A stretch of 60,576 nucleotides of DNA, from positions 1 to 60,576 of the forward strand of contig NZ_MAEW01000025.1 of the NCBI RefSeq assembly GCF_002013375.1, in the 5' to 3' direction. Below are positions 16,846 through 25,145 of the stretch, piece by piece (within the stretch, counting starts at the first letter, position 1; the number at the start of each line of letters is the position of its first letter). The notes under the pieces are model-generated. The model searched no databases and was not told the DNA's origin. It worked only from the letters and a program-made list of their open reading frames with translations. A program made the translations under genes and the position numbers. Source of the stretch: Mycobacterium sp. D16Q13 (GTDB lineage: Bacteria; Actinomycetota; Actinomycetes; Mycobacteriales; Mycobacteriaceae).

Positions 16846-17514
16846 GTGATTTTGAATCGGGAAACCATCGCGCGCGCCGGCCTGGCCTTGCTGGACGAGA
16901 AGGGCAGCGACGGCCTCACCATGCGTGCACTGGCGGCATCTCTCGGGGTACAGGCACCGGCCCTGTACTGGCACGTGAAGAACCGGCGCGAGCTCATCGA
17001 CCTCATGGGTGAGGCGATCATGAGCGATGCCTATGATGCCTTCGTCGATACGGCTGCGCCATGGGATATCTTCCTGGCCAACGGCGCTCGCGCCTTGCGG
17101 CGGGCGATGCTGCGCTACCACCAGGGTGCCCGAATCCTGGCCGGCACCTTCGTCACCAATGCCGCCGACATGCTGGAACCGATGTTGGATGCCATGACTT
17201 CTGCCGGGTTCACTGTTCGCGAAGCGGCCCGTCTGTCACCCGTGATCCACCACTACACCATCGGATTCACCATCGAGCAGCAGGCCCGTGATGGCTCCGA
17301 ATATCCAGGGCCCAATCCCTACACCGAAGAAAATCTGATCGCCAAGCTCGATCTGCAGAAGTATCCCGCGATCTTGGAGGTCTTCTCGGAGCTCTACGAG
17401 CCCGACTTCGATGCCGACTTCGAGGACGGACTCGCGATCGTCATCGACGGCCTGCGAGCTCGGCTTCTCGGGAAACGGAAATCAGCGGCTCCTCGAGTAA
17501 CGGATCGCCGCTAG
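16846..17514 (+). CDS. TetR-type repressor with TetR C-terminal domain
   Basis: A 222-residue regulator. The N-terminal helix-turn-helix is seen in LTMRALAASLGVQAPALYWHV (about residues 25-45), and the rest matches the TetR_C type of ligand domain found in classical tetracycline repressors and their relatives. It is divergent from the monooxygenase-F420 oxidoreductase operon, with two palindromes in the 65 bases between. The start is GTG 16846, possibly leaderless. Its 3' end overlaps the convergent MmpL gene by 74 bases. The likely targets are its own gene and the monooxygenase operon; the inducer is unknown. Confidence 0.9.
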   Translation: MILNRETIARAGLALLDEKGSDGLTMRALAASLGVQAPALYWHVKNRRELIDLMGEAIMSDAYDAFVDTAAPWDIFLANGARALRRAMLRYHQGARILAGTFVTNAADMLEPMLDAMTSAGFTVREAARLSPVIHHYTIGFTIEQQARDGSEYPGPNPYTEENLIAKLDLQKYPAILEVFSELYEPDFDADFEDGLAIVIDGLRARLLGKRKSAAPRVTDRR

Positions 17515-20500
17515 CACAATCGGGCTCGTCCACGTCCTCAGACGCCGCATCCGGAATGTCGGCCTTGGACCGCGAAAAATGTTTCTGAAACCAGGGTTCC
17601 ACGATCGCCGAGGGCCACCAGTTGGCCTGCCCACACAGCACCACCAAAGCGGGAATGGTGATGGTGCGCACCAGGAAGGTGTCCAGGAGCAGGCCCATCC
17701 CGATGATGAAGCCCGCTTCGACCATCGACTGTAGATTGCCGATCAGCAAGCCGAACATCGACGCCGCGAAAATCACTCCGGCAGAGGTGATCACACCTCC
17801 GGTCGACTTGACCGTCTTGATGACCCCGGAGCGGATGCCATCGGGTGACTCATCGCGAATGCGCGAGATGAATAACAGGTTGTAGTCCGCGCCCACCGCG
17901 ACCAGCACGATGAACGCCATACCCGGCACACTCCAACTCAACGGCTGTCCACCGATGAACTGGAACGCGATCACCCCGATGCCCACCGCCGACGCATACG
18001 AAATGATCACCGAGCCAATGAGATACAGCGGTGCGACGATGGCTCGCAGCAGCGCAACGAGGATCAGCAGCACCACGATCACCGTCAGCACGATGATGAA
18101 CCGCAAGTCGTGGTTGTAGTAGTTGCGGATGTCGTTGTACATCGCCGACAACCCGGCCATCGAGATGGACGCATCGGACAGCGTGGTGTTGGGTTGTGCG
18201 CTGTGCGCCGCATCCTGGATGGCGCGGACCTGATCCATCGCCTCGGGACTGAACGGATTCAGATTGCTCTGTACCAGATAGCGCACCGCATGCCCGTCGG
18301 CCGAAACGAACGCTGCCGCAGCGGTCTTGAAGGAATCTTGAGTGAGCACTTGCTGCGGTATGTAGAAGCCGGACATCGATCCGGGTGCCGCGTCACGCTT
18401 GGCGGCGACCAAGAGCGTTGAGGCATCACCCAACTGGCCGCCCATCTGCTTGGTCTGGTCCACCAGCATCTGCACACCCTCGGCCAGCTGTGCGCTGCCA
18501 TCGGCCAGTGAGTTGACTCCGGTCAGGACTTCGGCGAACTTCTGCTGGATACCGTAGGAGTCGGACAGACCCAACCGGCGCAGGTTCGTGTCGATGGCGT
18601 TCAGCGCGGTGCGCAGCCGGGCAATGGTCGAGCTGATCTGCTTGTCATTGTCGACGGACTTCAACTCACGACCGAGCTCGACAATTCTGTCCCTGGTGCC
18701 ATCCTGTTTGGTCTCCAGGAACTTGTTCATCTCATCTCGCGAGGAGCGGCACGCGGGGTCCATCTCACAGGCCGGGTTGCCGACCAACACACGGGCGACG
18801 GGTTCGATCCAGCCGTACACCTCACTGGCACTCTGGGCGTTGGCCTCGATGGCATCGCCGAGGGAATGCATGCTGGTGACCAGCTTGTCCACCGAGTCCA
18901 GATCCGCGAGGGTACCCGTCCTCCCACTGCCCCGCAGCTGGGCCAGCACCTCGACCAGTGCGCGCGCCGTGCCCAACGAGTTCTTCACCGAGTCGCGGAC
19001 CTCACCAAGCTTGTCCGCCAACGTGTGTCCGCCCGCGGCGAGCTTGTCCAAGTCCCTGGTGCGGGCATCGATCAGGTTCGACGCATCGCCCAGCTTCCCG
19101 CCGACCTCACCGGCCTGGTAGGAGAGCTTGGCCTCCTCCAGCGGTTCACCCGTGGGCCGGGTGATACCGCGCACCTTGTCGACACCGGGCACCTGGCTCA
19201 CCCGCGCGGCCATCTGCTCCAGGTCGGCCAACCCGCGCGGGGTGCGCAGATCATGAGGCGACTTGATGTAGAGGTATTGCGGCAGCGTTGAATTCACCGG
19301 GAAGTGCTTCTCGATCGCGGCGTAACCCTGATTGCTATCGGCCCAGGAGGGCAGGTTCTTGCGGTCGTCATATCCGAACTTCACCATCGCTCCGCAGGTG
19401 GCGAGGATGATCAGAATAACCAGGCTGACCGCCAGATGCGTACCCGGACGTTTGACGATGTTGATTCCCGAGCGGTGCCAAATCTTGTTGGCGTAAGCCT
19501 TTCTCGGTTTCACCCAGCCGCGGCGTCCCACCAGGATCAGCACCGCCGGCAGGAAGGTCACCGACGCCACGAATGCGATCAGGATGGACACGCTCAGCGC
19601 CGGACCGATGGTGGACAGGATCCCCAACTTGGTAAAGCCCATGCCCAGGAAGGTCACCGCCACCGTCGCCGCCGATGCCGCGACCACCTTGCCGATGGAT
19701 TCCAGTGCAGCGGTCACCGCACTGTCGGAATCCATACCCTGTTTGACGTATTCGTGATACCGGCTGATGAGGAAGACCGCGTAGTCGACACCCGCACCCA
19801 TCATCATCGCGGTCATGAATGTCAGCGTCTGATTCGAGATACTCAGACCCATCTGCGCCAGTCCCCCGACGGCCGCCTGGGCGATGCCCAGCGAGACACC
19901 CACCACGATGAGCGGCAGCATCATCGTCACCGGATTGCGGTAGACGATCAGCAAGATGAGCAGAACCAAAGCAGCCGTGGTTATTTCGACCTTGTGCAGG
20001 TCACGCTCTCCCACCACCGTCAAATCGCCGACGGTGGCGGTCGGCCCCGTCGTAAAGGCCTTTAGCGTGGTGCCCGCGGTGGCGTCCTTGATGATCTTGA
20101 GGGCCCCCACATACGCCTTACCGGATTCGGGGGTGGCAAGCTCGCCCTGCAATCCCACCGGCAGGTACCAGGCCTTGCCATCGGTGCTCGACATCATCTC
20201 GCGCAGCATCGGTTTGGTGATGAAGTCTTGCACCATGCTCACATCGCGAGTGTCTTCACGCATTCGCGCCGCGAGAACCCGGTAGGTCTGCTCGTCGGCG
20301 GGTGTCAGCCCGTTCTCGTTGGTGAGGACGATCAGCAGGATGTTCTGCGCACCGGACTCCTGGAACGACTCGACCATCTGCCGCGTGGTCTCCATGACGG
20401 GAGCATCCTTGGGCAGCAGATCGACCGGGTGGTCCTCGATGGCCTTCTGCAGCGAGGGCGCGGTGAGCGCCAAAATGGCGGCCAGGCCGATCCATACCCC

Positions 20501-20572
20501 GATGACGGCGACAGGGGCCCTCCGGACGATCCGAGCGATCAGTCCGTAGATACCACCTGTGTTGTCCGCCAC
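17441..20572 (-). CDS. MmpL-family lipid transporter (RND superfamily)
   Basis: A 1043-residue RND transporter. It has two blocks of transmembrane helices separated by a long periplasmic, coiled-coil-like region (about residues 440-770, with LGDASNLIDARTRDLDKLA and similar heptads), as in MmpL4/5/8/10. Each helix block carries the proton-relay Asp-Tyr pair (GAGVDYAVFLISR and AVGADYNLLFISR). Such proteins export cell-envelope lipids or siderophores. It begins 2 bases after the stop of the acyltransferase gene at 20575, so it is the last gene of a four-gene lipid operon. No mmpS is adjacent. The cargo is probably the acylated lipid made by the operon; this is inference. Confidence 0.93.
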   Translation of the reverse strand: MADNTGGIYGLIARIVRRAPVAVIGVWIGLAAILALTAPSLQKAIEDHPVDLLPKDAPVMETTRQMVESFQESGAQNILLIVLTNENGLTPADEQTYRVLAARMREDTRDVSMVQDFITKPMLREMMSSTDGKAWYLPVGLQGELATPESGKAYVGALKIIKDATAGTTLKAFTTGPTATVGDLTVVGERDLHKVEITTAALVLLILLIVYRNPVTMMLPLIVVGVSLGIAQAAVGGLAQMGLSISNQTLTFMTAMMMGAGVDYAVFLISRYHEYVKQGMDSDSAVTAALESIGKVVAASAATVAVTFLGMGFTKLGILSTIGPALSVSILIAFVASVTFLPAVLILVGRRGWVKPRKAYANKIWHRSGINIVKRPGTHLAVSLVILIILATCGAMVKFGYDDRKNLPSWADSNQGYAAIEKHFPVNSTLPQYLYIKSPHDLRTPRGLADLEQMAARVSQVPGVDKVRGITRPTGEPLEEAKLSYQAGEVGGKLGDASNLIDARTRDLDKLAAGGHTLADKLGEVRDSVKNSLGTARALVEVLAQLRGSGRTGTLADLDSVDKLVTSMHSLGDAIEANAQSASEVYGWIEPVARVLVGNPACEMDPACRSSRDEMNKFLETKQDGTRDRIVELGRELKSVDNDKQISSTIARLRTALNAIDTNLRRLGLSDSYGIQQKFAEVLTGVNSLADGSAQLAEGVQMLVDQTKQMGGQLGDASTLLVAAKRDAAPGSMSGFYIPQQVLTQDSFKTAAAAFVSADGHAVRYLVQSNLNPFSPEAMDQVRAIQDAAHSAQPNTTLSDASISMAGLSAMYNDIRNYYNHDLRFIIVLTVIVVLLILVALLRAIVAPLYLIGSVIISYASAVGIGVIAFQFIGGQPLSWSVPGMAFIVLVAVGADYNLLFISRIRDESPDGIRSGVIKTVKSTGGVITSAGVIFAASMFGLLIGNLQSMVEAGFIIGMGLLLDTFLVRTITIPALVVLCGQANWWPSAIVEPWFQKHFSRSKADIPDAASEDVDEPDCASGDPLLEEPLISVSREAELAGRR

Positions 20573-20574
20573 GA

Positions 20575-21939
20575 CTACTCGATCACCCCGTGCATACCGA
20601 AATCGTCGAGCGTCTCGGTCAGCAAGCTGGTCAGATCAGCGCGTGTCTCGACCACACCGGGCTGGTACGCGACAACTGCCAGGAAGATCCTTTCGTTGAC
20701 TCTCCCGGATGCGACGAAGAGCTGCCCGTAGGTGCTCAGCACCTTGTCCGGCCGCACCCGCTGCTCGGCCAGTCTGCAGTAGGCGTAATCGGCGTGGGTC
20801 CCGTCCGGGCGATTCACATCGGGATCCAGGGGCCCGACATTCGAGCACCCCACCGGATAGTCACCGTATTCCAGTGCCACATCGGCCAATCGGCGCGCGG
20901 CAGCCTTGGGGATGAATGGAGTCAGCGGCAACAGCGCCCATTTTTCGTCGGGTGCGTCCTGCAGGCCGGAGAGCACCTCCTTGGTGGCACTGCGGATTCC
21001 GCGTAGATCGGTGGTCAGATCCGCCGTGTTGACCGCGAACATCACCGAGGTCATGGCGTTGGCACGGTAATCACCGTCAGTACGCTCATTGACGGGCATG
21101 GAGAGAGTCACCCGGCCATCCGGGCCGAGCCTGCCCACCTTGAGGGCGAGCTGAGCGGCAAACGCACCGACCAGCGAGTTACTGGTACCGCCACGACCAC
21201 GCGCGTGTGTGTCCCAATGGGTTTCGTCCAGATACACGGTCACCGCCGGGATCTGTTCGATGTGCACCTCGGCCGCGGGCCGGCCCGCGTGTTTGATGTC
21301 CTGGCGCCGCGCGCTCAACATCTTGGTGGCCTTACGGAAGGCCCGTGCGGTGTCGGGCAGGTCACGCCTGGTACGCCGCAAGTCTTCCCGCACGCTATGC
21401 AAGCGCTTGCGTGCCCGTGGTGTCTGGTAGCCCAGCGGGACTGCCGCGTCGTTGACCGCATCGGCGATGGCCCGGCACATGCCCACGCCGTCGGCGATGC
21501 TGTGCGAGACCACCAGGCTCACCGCGGTGGCACCATCGGTGAACCGGGTGACACCAAGTCGCCAGGACGGACCGTGCTCGGGATCGATGGGGAGCTGGGC
21601 ATGCCGGTGCACCCAATCCTGCAGTTCGGCCCGCGGCAGTGGCGCGAGCTCGACATCGATGGGATGGCACGCGGGATCGAGCACCCAGCGATGACGGCCA
21701 AAAGGCACCCGGGAACGTTCGATTCGGCGGCCGAGCAGTCCGTGGCCGAGGTTGGCATGGAATCTGCGTAACCGGTCGGTGTCGATATCGCGTTCGTACA
21801 CCCACACCATCTGTCCCAGCGTGGACAGCTCGGTGGCGCGCAGCCCCAGGAAGGACGCCTGATCGACGAAGTCCAAATGAGGGATCGGCAGGTTTGTGGT
21901 GCGCGGCGGCGCGTGCACCTCCGGGATCGTCGCCGTCAC
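20575..21939 (-). CDS. WS/DGAT- or condensation-like acyltransferase
   Basis: A 454-residue CoA-dependent acyltransferase-fold protein. The active-site motif HxxxDG appears as SHSIADGVG near residue 150, and the C-terminal half contains the second-lobe features of the family (NSLVGAFAAQLAL, SMPVNERTDGDYRANAM). It resembles wax ester synthase/diacylglycerol acyltransferase proteins more than PapA. It overlaps the upstream hydrolase gene by 4 bases (ATGA) and the MmpL gene follows after 2 bases. It probably transfers an acyl chain during assembly of the lipid exported by that MmpL. The acyl donor and acceptor are unknown. Confidence 0.85.
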   Translation of the reverse strand: MTATIPEVHAPPRTTNLPIPHLDFVDQASFLGLRATELSTLGQMVWVYERDIDTDRLRRFHANLGHGLLGRRIERSRVPFGRHRWVLDPACHPIDVELAPLPRAELQDWVHRHAQLPIDPEHGPSWRLGVTRFTDGATAVSLVVSHSIADGVGMCRAIADAVNDAAVPLGYQTPRARKRLHSVREDLRRTRRDLPDTARAFRKATKMLSARRQDIKHAGRPAAEVHIEQIPAVTVYLDETHWDTHARGRGGTSNSLVGAFAAQLALKVGRLGPDGRVTLSMPVNERTDGDYRANAMTSVMFAVNTADLTTDLRGIRSATKEVLSGLQDAPDEKWALLPLTPFIPKAAARRLADVALEYGDYPVGCSNVGPLDPDVNRPDGTHADYAYCRLAEQRVRPDKVLSTYGQLFVASGRVNERIFLAVVAYQPGVVETRADLTSLLTETLDDFGMHGVIE

Positions 21940-23135
21940 AGCGACTCTCCCGCCGGCGACACCCCCAACGTGCTGTAGAGCTCGTTGATCAGCCGCACGC
22001 TACGAGGATCGGCATCCGCCTTGGTCACATCGAACTGGTTCATCACGTACGAGTAGCCGATGCGGTGCTCCAGGTCGACAAAGGCGTACGAACCACCAGA
22101 CCCCCCGTGCCCGAACGTCTTCTGGTTGGGCCCGGCATAGCAGCGCTGGTTGAGCATGTAGCCCAGTCCCCATCCGTGGTTGGCAACCCGGGGGCCCAGC
22201 ACGACATCGGGATCGAACCCGCCCTGCGACACCCGCACCACATCCATGTGGTCGTGGCTGAGCAGCTTGCCGAGCGCCATCGCGTTGTAGAAGGTGGCCA
22301 GACCCAGCGCCGAAACGTGGGCATTGGTCCCGGGGAATTCCAGCGCGCGCCACAGCGCAATGTCCTTACGGGCAATTTCGTCGTCGGGGATGAAATCACC
22401 TGAGATGAGTGGGCCCGCCAGTGGGTGATCACTCATGCAATCGAATTCGCCAGGAGCACCGCGGAATACGTCGCGCAAGTACGGCTTGTTGATCAACTCC
22501 GCGCACCGGTGGTGCTCACTGTGCGGCAGTCCGACATGTACGTCCAGCCCGTACGGCTCGGCGATCTCGGTACGCAGGAACTGCCCGAGCGTCTGACCGG
22601 TGGTCCGGCGGACGACCTCGCCCAGGATGAAGCCGAACGTCGCCATGTGGTAACCCTGCGCGGTTCCGGGCTCCCACCACGGCGTCGCCCTCGCGATGTG
22701 CTCGCACACCTCATCCCAGTTGGCGGCCTGCTCCGGCGTCAGCCGGGTGCGTGGTCCGATCACGCCCGACCGATGCCCGAGCACCATGGCCAGCGTGATG
22801 GATTCCTTACCGGCCTGGCCGAATTCGGGCCAGTACCGTGCGACCGGCGCATGCAGATCGAGCACGCCCCGCTCGACGAGCATGTGGACGCAGGTGCTCA
22901 TCAATCCCTTGGTCCCGGAGTAGACCGGCGCCAAGGTGTCCTCAGTCCAGGGACGCGTGCGCGCCTCATCGGCCCAGCCCGCCCACAGATTGACGACGAG
23001 TTCACCGTCGACCCAGATCGCGACCGCGGCGCCCAGCTCGTCGTTCTCCAGGAAATTCAGTGCGAATGCGCGCCGGACATTGTCGAAATCCGGTGAGCTG
23101 GTTCCATTCACCGCGATGTCAAGGCTTGTGCTCAT
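21936..23135 (-). CDS. Beta-lactamase-fold serine hydrolase (EstB/LovD type)
   Basis: A 399-residue class C beta-lactamase-like protein without a signal peptide, so it is probably cytoplasmic and not an antibiotic-resistance enzyme. The SxxK motif is SGTK at residues 73-76, a candidate active-site tyrosine lies in GYHMATFG near 162, and the HGG-type third motif is FGHGGSGGS near the C-terminus. LovD and EstB proteins of this fold act as acyl transferases or esterases. It sits between two acyltransferase genes of one operon, so a transacylase role comparable to that of Chp-type esterases in trehalose lipid synthesis is attractive. That role is a hypothesis. Confidence 0.88.
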   Translation of the reverse strand: MSTSLDIAVNGTSSPDFDNVRRAFALNFLENDELGAAVAIWVDGELVVNLWAGWADEARTRPWTEDTLAPVYSGTKGLMSTCVHMLVERGVLDLHAPVARYWPEFGQAGKESITLAMVLGHRSGVIGPRTRLTPEQAANWDEVCEHIARATPWWEPGTAQGYHMATFGFILGEVVRRTTGQTLGQFLRTEIAEPYGLDVHVGLPHSEHHRCAELINKPYLRDVFRGAPGEFDCMSDHPLAGPLISGDFIPDDEIARKDIALWRALEFPGTNAHVSALGLATFYNAMALGKLLSHDHMDVVRVSQGGFDPDVVLGPRVANHGWGLGYMLNQRCYAGPNQKTFGHGGSGGSYAFVDLEHRIGYSYVMNQFDVTKADADPRSVRLINELYSTLGVSPAGESL

Positions 23136-23186
23136 GACAATCCCAACCTTTCACTGCTGCTCGAGTGCGGCCGCGATGCCGCGGTT

Positions 23187-24578
23187 TCAGGAAACGAACT
23201 GTGACTGCGCGACACGCTGGTAAACCATGCGGGCCACTTCGAGATAGCGCGACACAGATTCACGGGCGACGGCGTTGTCGGGGAACGAGATCGTCAGGTT
23301 GGTTTCGTTCTCAAACCTGTTGACCCACATGCACACCTGATCGGAAGAACGGCTGTCCCCGTAGATTCCGCCATTAATACGATCCCATTCGGCACTGACC
23401 GGGATCTTGCGCGCGTCCAAGAAGGACACCATCGGGACCACGTAGTCCGGGGCGGTCAGCCCCGACTCCGGACCCGCGAGCTCCAATGCACGCTCAAAGG
23501 GAACCTTCGCCAGCGGCTGGCATTCGTCGAACGACTTCTGGGCGGACCGCGCGACCCGCGCGAAGGAAGCCTCCGAGAGATCAACCACGAAGGGAATGAA
23601 GCTCGCGTACCAACCCACCGACATCTGCTCCTCGGCGGTGCCGCGAGTGTCGTACGGGGTGATGCCATAGAAGGTATCGGCGCCGGTGAGCTCGCGGTCG
23701 ATCAGTGCGGTACACGCGAATACGCCACCACTGAAGCGCACACCCGCCTGTTCACAAGCCTTTTCGAACGCCACCGTCTCCTCGGCGTCCAGTAGAGGAG
23801 CAGCGACCATGCCACCGACGTGCGGCACGGAGCGGTCGCCGAGCGGCAGAACGAAGTCCGGCAGAGTGCCGCCGTTGTCCCGCGCGTACCGAAGCCAGGT
23901 CTGCACCTCGAAGGAATCCAGGGTCATGGCCTGGTTGTGCGCACGTTCGCGGGCGGAGAAATCCAGATAACCCGCGGGAGGTGGAAGCTGCAGTGCTGAC
24001 CCGTGCACCAGGCTGGCGTACATCAACTGGATCTCGACGTAGATGATCCCCGTCGACATGCCGTCGGTATGCAGATGATCGACGCTGATGTACACCGTGA
24101 AGTGGTCCGCGCGCTGAATCACCCCAAAGGTGAAGCAGTCCCACGAGAGCGGAGTGCCCGACGTGCGCAGCAGGTGTGCACGGATCTCATCGGGCCCCTG
24201 CAGCCCATGATCCTGCGGCACGAAGTCGATGGTCTCCGGATCCTCGATCGCGTGCCGGACGATGTTGTCAGCCGTGTCGAATTCGAACCATGAATGGTAG
24301 GTGTCGTGCCGACGCAGGTGCGCGTTGATCGCCGCGGTCATCGCATCGATATCGCAGACACCGGGAACATCCCAGGATCCGATGCCCAACCGTGCCATCT
24401 CACGGTCCCGGCGCGCCAGATCCCGGTATGAGCGCACGTGCTGGGCTTGTTGATAGCTCGGCGGGACCAGGCTGGCGGGCGCCTGCGCAGCGACCTGGCG
24501 GGCGCGTGGCGAAGCACTCCAGGAGATGACGGTTCCCGGCTTAGGGCGCCAATCGTGGATCGTTCCGAGTGCAACCAT
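23187..24578 (-). CDS. PapA-type polyketide/lipid acyltransferase
   Basis: A 463-residue member of the PapA group. The N-terminal pattern DWRPKPGTVISW is typical of PapA1/2/3-like proteins, and the catalytic HxxxDG motif is DHLHTDGMS near residue 175. Known relatives acylate trehalose or phthiocerol in mycobacterial glycolipids. It is the first gene of a minus-strand operon with a LovD-like hydrolase, a WS/DGAT-like enzyme and an MmpL. No polyketide synthase or FadD gene is nearby, so the acyl donor must come from elsewhere. Its promoter should lie in the AT-rich region 24579-25090. Confidence 0.9.
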   Translation of the reverse strand: MVALGTIHDWRPKPGTVISWSASPRARQVAAQAPASLVPPSYQQAQHVRSYRDLARRDREMARLGIGSWDVPGVCDIDAMTAAINAHLRRHDTYHSWFEFDTADNIVRHAIEDPETIDFVPQDHGLQGPDEIRAHLLRTSGTPLSWDCFTFGVIQRADHFTVYISVDHLHTDGMSTGIIYVEIQLMYASLVHGSALQLPPPAGYLDFSARERAHNQAMTLDSFEVQTWLRYARDNGGTLPDFVLPLGDRSVPHVGGMVAAPLLDAEETVAFEKACEQAGVRFSGGVFACTALIDRELTGADTFYGITPYDTRGTAEEQMSVGWYASFIPFVVDLSEASFARVARSAQKSFDECQPLAKVPFERALELAGPESGLTAPDYVVPMVSFLDARKIPVSAEWDRINGGIYGDSRSSDQVCMWVNRFENETNLTISFPDNAVARESVSRYLEVARMVYQRVAQSQFVS

Positions 24579-25090
24579 CGTCCCTATCCCTGCTCAGCGA
24601 TCTTGAATACGAGCCGAACCAAATTCGACCTAGCCGCCACAATGCGAGTGGCAAAGACTTTACTCATTGCGGGCAGCGTAGCGAACAAATATCTCGCAAA
24701 GGTACGTTCCATCAAAGAAATAGCGAGTGAACTGTGGGTAACGTCGCGTTACGCCTTATTTCAGCAACTTCTTGAAAGTCTTACGGTAAACCAATTCCAG
24801 CAAATATAACTACCGTATCGAAATACCCTATGACCAGGCAATACATGTCTGGTTACGCGAAGTACCAATAACTATGTTTGTAGTGTCACCAGAGAACCTA
24901 CGTGATGGCTCACAATTTCTGTGGGCTACCACCCTCGGCTACCCACACTGTGGCGTACGCCACGCGGCGCGCGGCGACATTTCTGGCTGCTATCTCTAAA
25001 ACTACCGAATTCGCTAGGGGTTCAACGGTTGTTGACACCGAGCGGGGTGTGTCGGCACCCGAGTCTCACGAAAAATTCGGCCCCACAACG
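24579..25090. other. AT-rich gene-free region upstream of the lipid operon
   Basis: About 500 bases hold no convincing gene in any frame. Composition drops sharply from that of the flanking genes: for example 24690-24860 contains many A/T runs such as CAAATATAACTACCG. Short open frames exist but lack ribosome sites and mycobacterial codon use. The region probably contains the papA-side promoter and may be a binding target of an Lsr2-like xenogeneic silencer, which prefers such sequence. Confidence 0.6.
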
Positions 25091-25130
25091 CACCTCAGCC
25101 GCCCACCCCGAAGGGTGAGCGGCTGAGGTG
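25091..25130. terminator. Hairpin terminator after fadB
   Basis: CACCTCAGCCGC at 25091 pairs with GCGGCTGAGGTG ending at 25130, and after one mismatch CACCC pairs with GGGTG around a CGAA loop. On the minus strand it lies 15 bases past the fadB stop. On the plus strand it is followed by TTTT, so it may work in both directions. Confidence 0.85.
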
Positions 25131-25145
25131 TTTTCGAGCCCTGTC

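Noticed and set aside
17441..24578. The cluster as the trehalose polyphleate locus
   Set aside because: That locus carries a polyketide synthase and a FadD beside PapA and MmpL10; neither is present here.
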